Positions 7,890-17,985 of a stretch of DNA of 55,657 bases are shown one piece after another. This DNA comes from Phaeosaccion multiseriatum (lineage: Eukaryota > Ochrophyta, other classes): the NCBI GenBank assembly GCA_965112735.1, contig CBCOSG010000004.1, forward strand, positions 1 through 55,657, written 5' to 3'. Below the pieces are notes generated by a model. The model had not been told where the DNA came from and made no database searches. It worked only from the letters and a program-made list of their open reading frames with translations. Positions within the stretch are counted from its first letter, which is position 1, and each line of letters opens with the position of its first letter. The position numbers were made by a program, and so were the translations under genes.

Positions 7890-9260
7890 TCATTTAGAAA
7901 CTTCAAATTTGATTTTTGCTCTATTAGTTTTCCCCCCATAAAACAATCCATTTGAACTTTCTAAAAGCCATAATTCAGAAAATAGAAATATAACTTAGAT
8001 AAACCTTGCTAATAAAATTTCAATTTAAATAAAAATCCAGTATATAATAAACAGTTACTTCCTTCTATCCCACCACTTAAATTTGTCAGCCCAGTTGATA
8101 AAATCAATATCCATTAGTTGTAATGAATCTAATATTATCCCTGAAGAAGATATTGTCATTGATATGTTATATTAGATATGAAAATTTCCAGTCTCAGTAT
8201 AGATCTGAATCTCGTCAGAATTTACTACACTAAAACTTATAAATTCCTTTTTGTCACCAAGTATTCTTTGGTGGGTGGTAACCAACTTAACCAAAATTTT
8301 TGATCCTGTAAGTTTCGACCGAACTGGCTAATTGTAGAATCCCCTTATTTTTAATAGTTTTGATTCTAATGCCGGTCACCCCCCAATTTCTGTTCTGATA
8401 AATGCAGTTAAACCATTAGAAACTAATGGTTTAGCATAACCAGATAGTGTTTGAAATCCATTTTCTTTACCTTTTCCTGCTAATAAGGTGGAAATATTAG
8501 AATAAAATTGCCGGATTTTTTTCTTTACTATAAGATACCCATCAAAGTCATTTATGAACGAAATGCTTGTTGTTGAATATATGCTGAATTACCTAGTTTA
8601 GTAATATTTTGAGTATGAAAAATTTCAGTTTTTGGTATAAATTCCTGTGCATTAAATCCATTAATACTACCGATAATACTACCCCCTAAAATACAAATAA
8701 TACTTAGATGAACTATAATCGGACCAATACGCCCAATCAGTCCCTTATAAGCATACACTGTTAGAGATTGTTGAAATATAGAATACTGAAAATCATTAAA
8801 TTTTTTAATTATTATAATTCAAAGCTTTTTAGAATAATTATCAGAATAATTTATATATATAGTTTGCATATTAAATTGACACTAAGCTTTTTTATAAAAA
8901 TAATATCTACTTGAAGCAAATTTTAATAGTACAAAATGGTAGAGTTAACTTGTAAAAAATCTTTTACAACTTATTAAACATAGTCCAAAATATAACTAAC
9001 AACAAAAAAAACCATTAGAGTGTTCTACGTATATATGGTTTAATCCAAAATAAATTATCCAATTGTCTCTGAGAATTTTAATGATTCTGCAAAAAAAATA
9101 TATTTTTAGAGTATATTTCTTGATAAAAGTACTAAACGTACTTTTTCTTGTTCAATAATTGATCCCAATGCACTAAATAAAGCAATTAATGGTATAATAA
9201 GATTTAAAATAGGCTAATTGTAAGTTGTCAGCATACAATTTTTCTATGAAATTTTTTTAA
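7890..9260 (-). pseudogene. ccs1: Cytochrome c biogenesis protein Ccs1 (ResB type), broken by many frame shifts
   Basis: Recognisable pieces appear in order on the minus strand: ALGSIIEQE near 9170 (the N-terminal membrane segment), KGLIGRIGPIIVHLSII near 8700 with NAQEFIPKTEIFHTQN after it, QFYSNIS near 8500, FWLSWLPP near 8290, and the C-terminal LYGGKTNRAKI-type end near 7920. Each lies in a different frame. An insertion of about 60 bases shared with 7718-7797 precedes the last part. Ccs1 partners CcsA in haem attachment, so a working copy is expected; sequence error is more likely than gene loss. Confidence 0.75.
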
Positions 9261-9291
9261 CAGTAATATTAACTATAATAAAAGTTTAAAT

Positions 9292-9534
9292 TTATAAAAT
9301 AAACATTAAAGTTTTTGTTTTAATTTTTCGGTACATCCTTACACCTTCTTTTAAAGCTTATAATGTAAAATCTTTGCCAACACCTATTTTTTTGCCGACG
9401 TTTCTTAATTATACCTTTTTGTCCGGTTTTTGTTCCCAATTTTTGCACGGAAACCTGGAAACATTTTACCCCTAAACGTTTAGATTTTGATCACGGCCGT
9501 TTTTTGTACTACCGGCTCCTTTTTTATGTGCCAT
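9292..9534 (-). pseudogene. rpl27: rpl27, right copy, several frame breaks
   Basis: Starts [15 protein letters not shown] correctly (A-run of 6) and then loses a T relative to the left copy. It diverges strongly through the middle and recovers GVGKDFTL and MYRK...KTKTL near the end. Differences from 6448-6694 include many indels. This is either a decayed IR-edge copy or uncorrected sequence. Confidence 0.75.
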
Positions 9535-9545
9535 ATTGTTTTTTT

Positions 9546-9860
9546 TTAATATATAATTGTTTCAATAAATATTCGTGTTAATTTTTGACGATAACCAATT
9601 TTTTTTCTGTATTTTTTTTTCGGTTTCATTTTATAAACCATAATTTTTGGACCTAAAATATTGCTATCTACCACTGCTTCTATTTTTATTTTCTCTAGAT
9701 AAGGCTGTCCAATAAATACAGAGTCGTGATTTCGGGCAAATAAAATTCGGTTAAATAAAAGTTGGGTTCCAGATTCTTGTTGTATGTGGTTTAATTCAAT
9801 AAACCTACCAGATTCGGCCCAAAATTGTTTCCCACTAGCTTCAATGATAGCATATTTCAT
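9546..9860 (-). CDS. rpl21: 50S ribosomal protein L21, right-arm copy
   Basis: Identical in protein to the copy at 6122-6436: 104 residues with the L21 start and basic core. In this arm it is followed by the damaged rpl27 at 9292-9534 rather than a near-intact one. Confidence 0.97.
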   Translation of the reverse strand: MKYAIIEASGKQFWAESGRFIELNHIQQESGTQLLFNRILFARNHDSVFIGQPYLEKIKIEAVVDSNILGPKIMVYKMKPKKKYRKKIGYRQKLTRIFIETIIY

Positions 9861-10127
9861 AAGAAAAACTCTGTTGATAAATCTAAAATTCCCCTATATA
9901 TAATAATACTAAAAGCCTTATATTGTCCATAGTTTAAATTATAAAGTGAGTTTATTTGTCTAATCACAAAGTCTTTTCATTTTCTCTTACCTTTCCTTTT
10001 TATTTAAAACATATTGATAAGTTTGTTGTTTAGATCCAGCTCAATTTAAACTTATTAAGTAGAACTTCCCAAAAGCTATTAAATTTGACTGATTATACAG
10101 AATGTATTTAATTCGATACAGTTTTTT

Positions 10128-10256
10128 TTATTCTTTATAAATTATTCGTCCCAGTCCTCCGTTTGCAGTGATCAGGTAATAATTATATTTTATATTTTCT
10201 CGAATTTTTAACCCTTGTTGCAATATTGTAATTAGTTTTTTATTTTCGTAAGACAT
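10128..10256 (-). CDS. Hypothetical orf42, right copy
   Basis: Mirror of 5726-5854, start at 10254-10256 and stop at 10128-10130. The same 42-residue unknown protein; see the left copy. Confidence 0.35.
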   Translation of the reverse strand: MSYENKKLITILQQGLKIRENIKYNYYLITANGGLGRIIYKE

Positions 10257-10335
10257 ATTATTTTTTTCTACTAATTACTATAGTGTACATTATATGATAT
10301 AATATAGAATATAGTAATTAATAAAATTTGTACAT

Positions 10336-11259
10336 ATGTTATTCGATAATTACCAAAATTTATTTATAAATATAAGCTTCGTTTGTTTATTCTCTGCAAT
10401 GTTATCTTACTGGATTCATTTAGTTTTTTCTAATTTTCATTCTCTATACCGATTAGGAAATATTACTTCAAAAATTGCTGCACTCATTTTATCAATTTTT
10501 TTGGGAAGTCGTTGGGTTCTTCATGGATATTTTCCCCTAAGTAATCTTTATGAATCATTAATATTTTTATCATGTATTTTATTGTTTTTACAAATAGTAT
10601 TAGAGAAAAATGCTCAAAATAAAATAATTGGAGCAATTATTCTTCCCGTTGTATTATTAATTAATACTTTTGCTAGTTTTACATTACCATTAGAGCTGCA
10701 AAAAGCTAGCCCTTTAGTCCCAGCACTCCAATCAAATTGGTTAATGATGCATGTTAGTTTAATGATGTTAAGTTACGGAACATTAATAACTGGTTCTTTG
10801 TTATCGATTTTATTTTTAATTTTACGGAATAAGAAATTAAATAGAAAATCTGTAAAATTAATTCCATTAAAAAAATCTAATTTACTTCAAGCTACGGAAG
10901 TGTATTTAACCTCTACTTTTACTGAGCATTCTTCTAAAAAGAAATTATTAACTAATTTAGATAGTTTAAGTTACCGTATTATCAGTTTTGGTTTTCCATG
11001 CCTAACTATAGGCATTATTGCAGGAGCGGTTTGGGCTAACGAGGCTTGGGGTTCATATTGGAGTTGGGATCCAAAAGAAACTTGGGCTTTAATCACATGG
11101 TTAATTTTTGCTGCGTATTTACACGCTCGAATTATTAAAGGATGGACTGGAGAAGCCCCTGCAGCATTGGCTGCTTTAGGTTTTTTTGTAGTTTGGGTAT
11201 GTTACCTAGGAGTAAATTTTTTAGGACAAGGATTACATAGTTACGGTTGGGTTTTATAG
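10336..11259 (+). CDS. ccsA: Cytochrome c biogenesis protein CcsA, right-arm copy
   Basis: Identical 307-residue protein to 4723-5646, including the WGSYWSWDPKE haem-handling motif. Divergent from orf42 and convergent with psaC at 11351. Confidence 0.96.
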   Translation: MLFDNYQNLFINISFVCLFSAMLSYWIHLVFSNFHSLYRLGNITSKIAALILSIFLGSRWVLHGYFPLSNLYESLIFLSCILLFLQIVLEKNAQNKIIGAIILPVVLLINTFASFTLPLELQKASPLVPALQSNWLMMHVSLMMLSYGTLITGSLLSILFLILRNKKLNRKSVKLIPLKKSNLLQATEVYLTSTFTEHSSKKKLLTNLDSLSYRIISFGFPCLTIGIIAGAVWANEAWGSYWSWDPKETWALITWLIFAAYLHARIIKGWTGEAPAALAALGFFVVWVCYLGVNFLGQGLHSYGWVL

Positions 11260-11350
11260 TTATAAATTAATTGATTGGAATTTAGCTATTATCATGATAG
11301 CTATCTATTATCCTATAAAGAAAGAATGTTCTTACTTTAATGAAAAAAAT

Positions 11351-11596
11351 TTAATAAGCTAAGCCCATACTACGAGTTGTTTCTCCACCTAAATAAACTC
11401 GAATACTTAAAAAATCAGTAGGGCAAGCTGATTCACAACGCTTACAACCAACACAATCTTCTGTCCGTGGTGCAGAAGCCATTTGTGATGCTCGACAACC
11501 TTCCCATTCCACCATTTCTAAAACATCGGTTGGACAAGCTCGAACACATTGAGTGCATCCAATACAAGTATCGTATATTTTTACACCATGTGACAT
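11351..11596 (-). CDS. psaC: Photosystem I Fe-S subunit PsaC, right-arm copy
   Basis: Identical to 4386-4631, with both cysteine clusters intact. Transcribed behind thiG on the minus strand, 76 bases from its end. Confidence 0.98.
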   Translation of the reverse strand: MSHGVKIYDTCIGCTQCVRACPTDVLEMVEWEGCRASQMASAPRTEDCVGCKRCESACPTDFLSIRVYLGGETTRSMGLAY

Positions 11597-11672
11597 TTCT
11601 TATCTCCAGAATTTATTTGAATATAAAAGTAAAATCTTATAACTTAATATCCTAGAAGTACTATATTCTTTT

Positions 11673-12479
11673 TTAATTTAAAAAGCTACTTCCATAAATA
11701 GGAGAACTTGCTTGTGCAAAAGGTTCAGATTTAATACAACCAGCTAAATAACCCTGGTACCCAGCCTTTACTGCATTTTTCATCGCTTTTGCCATTAGAG
11801 TTGGGTTATTAGATTTGGCTATTGAAGTATTTACTAGTACCCCATCAGCACCAATCTCCATAGCTAGCGCAGCTTCACTAGGGCTTCCTATTCCAGCATC
11901 AATTATAACAGGTATACTGGCATTTTCGATAATAATTTTAATATTTGTTAAATTTTTAATTCCTTGTCCCGAACCAATGGGTGAGCCTAAAGGCATAATA
12001 GTAGAGCAACCAATATCCTCCAAGTGTTGAGCCAACATAGGGTCAGCATTAATATACGGTAAAACTGTAAATCCTTTCTTGATTAAAAATTTTGCTGCCT
12101 TAATAGTCCCAATTGGATCAGGTAATAAATATTTAGAATCAGAAATAACTTCAAGTTTCACAAAATTATTATCCACTTGACCAATTTTTTTAGCAATCTC
12201 TCTCCCTAAAAATCCTAATCTAATAGCTTCTTCAGCAGTTTTTGCCCCTGCAGTATTTGGAAGTAGCCATAATTTATCCCAATTTAAAGAGTTAATTAAA
12301 TTTGAGTTTTTTTCTATACCTTGTAAATCAAGTCGACGAACTGCAACTGTAATAATCTCACATTTACTTTGTAAAATACTCTCTTTTGTTTCTTTTAAAT
12401 CTTTATATTTTCCAGTCCCTAACATTAAACGTGAATCAAAAGCTTTGTTCCCAATTATTAATTTATTTGTTAAAACCAT
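11673..12479 (-). CDS. thiG: Thiazole synthase ThiG, right-arm copy
   Basis: Identical 268-residue protein to 3503-4309. It follows trnN in the same direction. No difference from the left copy was seen at protein level. Confidence 0.97.
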   Translation of the reverse strand: MVLTNKLIIGNKAFDSRLMLGTGKYKDLKETKESILQSKCEIITVAVRRLDLQGIEKNSNLINSLNWDKLWLLPNTAGAKTAEEAIRLGFLGREIAKKIGQVDNNFVKLEVISDSKYLLPDPIGTIKAAKFLIKKGFTVLPYINADPMLAQHLEDIGCSTIMPLGSPIGSGQGIKNLTNIKIIIENASIPVIIDAGIGSPSEAALAMEIGADGVLVNTSIAKSNNPTLMAKAMKNAVKAGYQGYLAGCIKSEPFAQASSPIYGSSFLN

Positions 12480-12546
12480 GAAAATTTATTTATTAATATT
12501 TATCTAAATTCTACAACATTAATAAATAAATTATAATTTCTATAAA

Positions 12547-12618
12547 CTCCCCAGGTAGGATTTGAACCTACGACCAATCGGTTAACAGCCGATTGCTCTA
12601 CCACTGAGCTACTGAGGA
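12547..12618 (-). tRNA. trnN(GUU): tRNA-Asn(GUU), right-arm copy
   Basis: Mirror of 3364-3435, same cloverleaf and GTT anticodon. Confidence 0.97.
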
Positions 12619-12750
12619 CTATTTTTTCTATTAATAACTCTCTAACTATATAAAAAATCCTAATATATAAAATTAAAGTAAATAAATTTATTATATTTAT
12701 TTGCTTTAATGATTTTTAAAAATTGAATTTTTAAATAATGTATTAATTTA

Positions 12751-13026
12751 CAAGACTTATTTACACAATAGTGCCGTTTAAATACACACGAGTAATGACG
12801 CCGAAAAAAGCAGACAGGATTAAACTTTGTGTAAATAGCAGAGTTCTAATTACCTGCCTAACATAATGCGAAAATGCTAACCTAGAATCTAACATAATAG
12901 ATTTTTAGGTTGGGCATTGCATAGATCCCTTATGCTCATACACCCATAGGAAATAGCCTTTAGCGATGAGATGCAGACAATTTTGCCTGGCAGGGGGATC
13001 CGCACCAGTACGCCTGAGAGTATCTA
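12751..13026. other. GC-richer, structured non-coding segment, right copy
   Basis: Mirror of 2955-3230. Read on this strand it offers only a 24-codon ORF (start near 12968), which I do not support. The same internal stems are present. Confidence 0.5.
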
Positions 13027-13093
13027 GCAGAAATTTATGAAAAATATTAATTAATATAATTTAAGTTAATTAACATTTTTCATAAATTTCTGC
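13027..13093 (-). terminator. 28-bp hairpin at the end of cassette B, right copy
   Basis: Mirror of 2888-2954. One stem arm is the 3' end of the ORF ending at 13070. Confidence 0.75.
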
Positions 13094-13374
13094 GAGCATA
13101 TGCATAGCGGACCCAAATGTAATTGGATTCGGATTTACAACCGAGGCTGCAATAATAGCCTCCGCTCCAATACAATGCGCCGCTAACCGTACAGGTGGTG
13201 GTGAGCAACAATCAACAACAGTGACTGTAATATTTTTTGCTAATATTACAGGACTTGTTGAATTTGTCACATTTATTCCCGTCTGCGCAATCTTTACTGT
13301 TCTTCCAATGGGAAACAGATAAGGCAGGCCTTTTTTTACTACATGCCTCTTTCTATTATATGCAACATTGTCAT
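13070..13374 (-). CDS. Novel small Cys-containing protein (cassette B, right copy)
   Basis: Mirror of 2607-2911, with the same early frame conflict: an ATG at 13374 with a strong ribosome-binding site reads 11 codons, while the conserved region runs in another frame to the stop at 13070-13072. A GTG at 13270 gives 66 residues. Identity of the break in both arms makes a random read error less likely here, unless the arms were assembled from the same reads. Confidence 0.5.
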
Positions 13375-13379
13375 AATTT

Positions 13380-13484
13380 TTAACCTCCTGTAATGAGAAT
13401 TAAAAATTTTGCGAATGCGGAATCCCGTAATGGTGAGATCCCAATTGCTATACCAATTCCTATGGCTATTAAATTTGCTGTCAT
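13380..13484 (-). CDS. Novel 34-residue hydrophobic peptide (cassette A, right copy)
   Basis: Mirror of 2497-2601, start codon at 13482-13484. Same Gly/Ile-rich sequence and the same embedded AGGAGG site for the next ORF. Confidence 0.6.
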   Translation of the reverse strand: MTANLIAIGIGIAIGISPLRDSAFAKFLILITGG

Positions 13485-13513
13485 AAATATCGTTTATTTT
13501 TTTATTTATGTTG

Positions 13514-13607
13514 ATTGTAATAATTAAAAATATGGAGATTGTATCTATTTGCGTTTTTACTTATCAAACTTTAAAAGAAGGACTAGGTTAACCAAACTCG
13601 ACTCAAT
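13514..13607 (-). promoter_or_regulatory. 94-bp promoter module, right-arm copy
   Basis: Mirror of 2374-2467, directing transcription leftward into 13484. Same TTGATA-18-TACAAT arrangement. Confidence 0.75.
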
Positions 13608-13810
13608 TTCTAATACGTTTAATAATACCATTCTGCATATTAGTATAAATAATATAAATCCGTACATATAAAATAAGTAAATTTACTAAATCTATGTCTT
13701 GCTTTTTTAAGTTTTATTGAGTTAGGCTCCAGAGTATAATCATTTTTTGTTTAAGCTTAAAAATAAATAAATAAGAAAAAGATAAATTAAATGGGTAAAT
13801 ATGATTAAAA

Positions 13811-14179
13811 ATGCTTATAATAAGTAAGCATTATTTAAAATTTATGAAAATGGAAAGTCAATACTATTTTGTTTTAGGGAGTCAAAATTTTCTTTTAATT
13901 CATGAACCTTTTGAAGAAGTACTACGGGAACGGGTAGAATATTATCGCTCAATTGAAAAACGTTTAGATTTCTGGTTATTACCAAGTCCTCAATTTTTAG
14001 AACTTCCCGAACTGCAATCAATAAAAAAAGAATGTTTAACGAATAATATTGCTCTTGTTTCTACCAATAAAAATTTTGTTACTTGGTTAAAACTAAGATT
14101 TAATAATGTAATAATAGGTGAGTTTACTGGTCCTTCATCGAAATTAAAAAGTCCATTAGCTTATAACTGTATTTATTAA
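13811..14179 (+). CDS. ycf54: Ycf54, right-arm copy
   Basis: Identical protein to 1802-2170. It is followed in the same direction by secA, 148 bases downstream. The likely true start is the Met codon at 13844 or 13850. Confidence 0.9.
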   Translation: MLIISKHYLKFMKMESQYYFVLGSQNFLLIHEPFEEVLRERVEYYRSIEKRLDFWLLPSPQFLELPELQSIKKECLTNNIALVSTNKNFVTWLKLRFNNVIIGEFTGPSSKLKSPLAYNCIY

Positions 14180-14327
14180 TTTAAAAGAGTACTAAACCCC
14201 CTCTCACATTTATTATTATAATTTTCAAACTAACATCTATAGAAATGACTCACGATTCTGACTAATTTCCTTTACTTAATTACTAGAAAGTCTTTTTTTC
14301 TTTTTATATTTATAAAAAATTACAAGT

Positions 14328-16985
14328 ATGATTCAACATTTTTCTACTGAAAAAAAACTATGGAATACTTACCGGCCCATTATTCAAAATATTAATGCAC
14401 TAGAAAATGAATTTAGTACTCTTTTACCAAGTGAAATTAAGGAAAGGATTGGTTTGTTAAAAAATACTATGTCGACAAATAATGCCAAACTTACAAATTC
14501 AATTATTACTAATACTTTTGCTTTAACTCGTGAGGCATCTAAACGAACTTTAGGCTTAAGACATTATGATACTCAATTACTTGGTGGATTAATTCTTAAT
14601 GAAGGAAAAATCGCTGAAATGGCAACTGGTGAAGGGAAAACTTTGGTTGCAAGTTGTCCAGCCGCTACAAATGCTCTATCTACTGAAGGAGTTCATATTA
14701 TTACAGTAAATGAGTATTTAGCACAGCGGGATATGGAATGGATGCAAAAAATTTATCAATGTTTAGGATTAACGGTTGGCTTAATTAAAGAGAATATGCC
14801 ACAAGCTGAACGGAAACAAAATTATCTTTGTGATATTACTTACATTACTAATACAGAAATTGGATTTGATTTTCTAAGAGATAATTTAGTAACAGAAACG
14901 AATGAGATTACTCAACGACGGTTCAATTTTTGTATTATCGATGAAATTGACTCAGTACTAATTGATGAAGCCAGAACACCTATAATTATTTCAACCTTAT
15001 CCAAAGTTAGATTGGATAAATTTTTTAAAGCTGATCAACTTATAACACGGTTTAAAGAGAACCTTCATTTTGAACTTGATGAAAAAACGAAAACTGCGAG
15101 TTTAACAGAATTAGGATTTTATATAAGTAAAGTTTTACTGAAAGTTGATAATCTTTATACTACCAATGATCCTTGGATCGGTTACATATTAAATGCAATT
15201 AGAGCAAAATGCTTATTTCTTCGTAATATTGATTATATAGTTCAAAATAATGAAGTTGTTATTATAGATAAATTTACTGGAAGAAGTATGGAAGGACGAA
15301 AATGGGGAGAAGGTTTACACCAAGCAATTGAAGCAAAAGAAGGATTAACAAATTTACAAAAGACAAAAACCTTAGCATCGATTACATATCAAAATTTATT
15401 CCGCTTATATCCTAAATTGTCAGGAATGACTGGAACAGCTAAAACTGAGCAACTTGAATTTGAAAATACTTATAATTTAGCTGTTGTCGTCTTACCAACA
15501 TTTAGACCCATTATACGGAAAGATCTATCAGATTTAATTTATTTTAATCAATTTAGTAAATGGAAAGCTATCTGTCTAGAAGTTAAAGAAATTCATAAAA
15601 CAGGTCGTCCAATTCTTGTAGGAACTACAACAATTGAAAATTCTGAGATATTTTCTTTTTTGTTGGCCGCGTATGAGATTCCACACCAACTTTTAAATGC
15701 TAAACCCGAAACTACTAAATTAGAATCACAAATTATTGCACAAGCAGGTTGCTTGAACTCCATAACTATTTCGACCAATATGGCAGGCCGAGGAACGGAT
15801 ATATTATTAGGAGGTAATCCTGAATTTAAAGCCCGTAGTCAATTTAAAAAATTATTACAAAAATTGGCTAATAATGAAATTTCAAATATCAGCCTAGATT
15901 CTAATGTAAAAAATATTTTTTATACTTTAATAAATTATGTACACAAAAATTATTCTGCCCAAATTTTGGAACTTTTTACTAAAAAAACTACTAATAATTA
16001 TGTAAATTTTTTAACTTCAGGAAAAGATAAAAGAAAAATTTTTGACCAAAGAATGTATCAAATTTATGAAATAATATTAGATTATTATAAAAAAAAATGT
16101 GAAGAACAAGCAAAAATAATAAAAGAACTTGGTGGTTTGTATGTAATTGGAAGTGAAAGACATGAATCACGACGGATTGATAATCAACTTCGTGGCCGGG
16201 CAGGTAGACAGGGAGACCCTGGTAGCTCTAGATTTTTTGTAAGTTTAGAAGATCCACTATTAAAAATTTTCGGTGGAAAAAATGTGGCAAGCACAGTAGA
16301 TATGTTAAATTTGAAAAAAACCGATCAAGCTCTTGAATCTCAACTATTTTCTAACTTAATCAATTCAGCTCAGGAAAAAATCGAAAGTCATTTTTATAAT
16401 GAGCGTAAAAATTTAGATAAGTATGACCAGGTTTTAAATCAACACAGGTTTTATATTTTAAATATTAGGAAAAAAATTGTTTTTTCTTCAAGATTTAAAG
16501 AATTAATACTCAGTTTTATGGAAAGCTTTATTGATGAATTGATTGATAACTTAAAAATTACAATGACTTCAAATGTAGAGAACAATTTATCAAATACTGA
16601 ACTATATTCATTATTAAGTATCATGGATATGACAGTTTCAACCCTTTCTCCACAAATTAAAAATTTAGAAAACTTCCGTGCATTCTTATATAGACAAGCT
16701 TGGTCAGTTTACGATACAAAAGAATATGAATTTGGCGCCTATGAGTTTGAATTACTTTCCCAATATGAAAAAGCAATTTTATTAAAATATATAGACTTTT
16801 ATTGGTCAACACATTTAGAAAATATGACATTTTTAAAAGAATCTATAAATTGGGAAGCGTATAGTCAAAAAGATCCTTTTAATAAATATTGTGAAAGTTC
16901 TCAAATATTATTCAATATGGTATTAAAGGATATAAGAGATATTGTTTTATTAGGCGTGTTTTCATCGAAAATTATTCCATCTTAA
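14328..16985 (+). CDS. secA: SecA preprotein translocase ATPase
   Basis: 885 residues, near full length for plastid SecA. Walker A region MATGEGKTLVA near residue 97, DEAD-type IIDEIDSVLIDEARTP near residues 203-218, the preprotein cross-linking domain, the GTTTIENSE motif near 434, NMAGRGTDILLGG near 486-498 and the GLYVIGSERHESRRIDNQLRGRAGRQGD motif VI near 602-629. The C-terminal zinc-binding tail of bacterial SecA is absent, as usual in plastids. It powers Sec translocation into the thylakoid. It spans the edge of the visible repeat, so only 5' sequence is duplicated in the window. Confidence 0.98.
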   Translation: MIQHFSTEKKLWNTYRPIIQNINALENEFSTLLPSEIKERIGLLKNTMSTNNAKLTNSIITNTFALTREASKRTLGLRHYDTQLLGGLILNEGKIAEMATGEGKTLVASCPAATNALSTEGVHIITVNEYLAQRDMEWMQKIYQCLGLTVGLIKENMPQAERKQNYLCDITYITNTEIGFDFLRDNLVTETNEITQRRFNFCIIDEIDSVLIDEARTPIIISTLSKVRLDKFFKADQLITRFKENLHFELDEKTKTASLTELGFYISKVLLKVDNLYTTNDPWIGYILNAIRAKCLFLRNIDYIVQNNEVVIIDKFTGRSMEGRKWGEGLHQAIEAKEGLTNLQKTKTLASITYQNLFRLYPKLSGMTGTAKTEQLEFENTYNLAVVVLPTFRPIIRKDLSDLIYFNQFSKWKAICLEVKEIHKTGRPILVGTTTIENSEIFSFLLAAYEIPHQLLNAKPETTKLESQIIAQAGCLNSITISTNMAGRGTDILLGGNPEFKARSQFKKLLQKLANNEISNISLDSNVKNIFYTLINYVHKNYSAQILELFTKKTTNNYVNFLTSGKDKRKIFDQRMYQIYEIILDYYKKKCEEQAKIIKELGGLYVIGSERHESRRIDNQLRGRAGRQGDPGSSRFFVSLEDPLLKIFGGKNVASTVDMLNLKKTDQALESQLFSNLINSAQEKIESHFYNERKNLDKYDQVLNQHRFYILNIRKKIVFSSRFKELILSFMESFIDELIDNLKITMTSNVENNLSNTELYSLLSIMDMTVSTLSPQIKNLENFRAFLYRQAWSVYDTKEYEFGAYEFELLSQYEKAILLKYIDFYWSTHLENMTFLKESINWEAYSQKDPFNKYCESSQILFNMVLKDIRDIVLLGVFSSKIIPS

Positions 16986-17171
16986 TTAAGAATAAACTAG
17001 CTATAATTCTATTATTATGATCTTTTATTTAGATGTTGAAGAAAAACAACAATCTATAATTTAAAATTATAAGTATGTATAAAAAAGAAAAAGTTATATA
17101 AATTCTAAACTTTAAATAGTCCGGTTTAACATTTAATTCTTTCTACTATATATTTTTTAAAAATGTTAAAT

Positions 17172-17285
17172 ATGGATGCACGTCTTCTTATTGTCTTTGC
17201 CCCCGCATTAATTGCCGCTTCTTGGGCATTATACAATATTGGTCGTGTTGCCGTGCAACAATTAGTCCGAATGACTTCAAATTAA
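17172..17285 (+). CDS. psbY: Photosystem II protein PsbY
   Basis: 37 residues starting [11 protein letters not shown] and ending QLVRMTSN. The single membrane helix with [14 protein letters not shown] matches PsbY (Ycf32), a peripheral low-mass subunit of photosystem II near cytochrome b559. An in-frame ATG at 17163 would add three residues; I chose the start that fits the family. Followed by rpl32. Confidence 0.92.
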   Translation: MDARLLIVFAPALIAASWALYNIGRVAVQQLVRMTSN

Positions 17286-17335
17286 TCTTATAAAGATCAA
17301 TTAATATATATTAATAAAAAAAGAGGAATAAAAAA

Positions 17336-17506
17336 ATGGCAGTGCCAAAAAAACGTACTTCCAAAATGATGAAAAACAAGCGAAAAGCTAGCTGGAAAAA
17401 AAAAGCAAAAGTTAGTGCCACAGCTGCGTTTTCTTTAGCAAAATCTATCTTATCAAATAAACAAAAAAGTTTTATATATAAGTTGGAAAAAAAAACTTCA
17501 GAGTAA
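17336..17506 (+). CDS. rpl32: 50S ribosomal protein L32
   Basis: 56 residues with the L32 start [11 protein letters not shown] and a lysine-rich body; it lacks the zinc-binding cysteines found in some homologues. An AGAGGA ribosome-binding site lies 8 bases upstream. It follows psbY by 50 bases. Confidence 0.95.
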   Translation: MAVPKKRTSKMMKNKRKASWKKKAKVSATAAFSLAKSILSNKQKSFIYKLEKKTSE

Positions 17507-17754
17507 ATAATTCAATTTTAAGAATTATACATATAAAAATAAAATATTCTTTACTTTTAACTCCAGAATAAAAAAATTATTATTTAATTAGACTATAAAA
17601 TTTGTATTTATTGATGGCCAAGCCAGGTATAAATTTAGTATCTACTTTATTAAGCAAAAAATATTATTTCCCAGTTTTTTTAAAAAATACAAAATCTCTT
17701 ATATTATATATTTTCTTAAGATGGGCTAATTATTTTAATAAGGAATATACTTTT

Positions 17755-17836
17755 TGCGGACAGAGAGACTTGAACTCTCATAACTATCGTTACCAGAATC
17801 TAAACCTGACGCGTCTACCAATTTCGCCATGTCCGC
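17755..17836 (-). tRNA. trnL(UAG): tRNA-Leu(UAG)
   Basis: Class II cloverleaf with GCGGACA/TGTCCGC acceptor, anticodon TAG in TTTAGAT, and a variable arm around AACGATAGTT. The gene overlaps an accidental ORF on the other strand. Confidence 0.95.
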
Positions 17837-17893
17837 TATTTATTTGTAGATTTATTCTTTATTTATAAATAATTTATAAATAAAGAAATACTA

Positions 17894-17985
17894 TATGGTT
17901 ACAATTCCATTATAAAGATTATTTTAAAAATAATCTTTATAATATTTTAAAAATCCTCTTTATAACGGGATTGTAACCATTCGAC
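17894..17985. repeat. Fold-back inverted repeat downstream of psbA, including ORF 3' end
   Basis: A perfect 17-bp stem (17909-17942) is nested inside an imperfect one whose outer arms both contain ATTGTAACCA or its complement. The right outer arm is the 3' end of the lysine-rich ORF ending at 17947 (minus). Arm differences are mostly C/T or G/A, which keep G.T pairing. It may act as the 3' stabiliser for psbA. Confidence 0.65.

Larger units (their letters stand above)
9460..15979. repeat. Right arm of the large inverted repeat
   Basis: Mirror copy of 1-6523. It holds rpl21, orf42, ccsA, psaC, thiG, trnN, the novel cassette, ycf54 and most of secA in opposite orientation. This arm carries the complete secA because the window continues beyond it. 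Similarity to the left arm collapses abruptly inside rpl27. Confidence 0.95.

Noticed and set aside
15593-15778. 61-codon ORF antisense to secA (and its mirror 201-386)
   Set aside because: Shadow of secA.
17602-17868. 88-codon plus-strand ORF
   Set aside because: It runs through the minus-strand trnL(UAG) and has no family resemblance.
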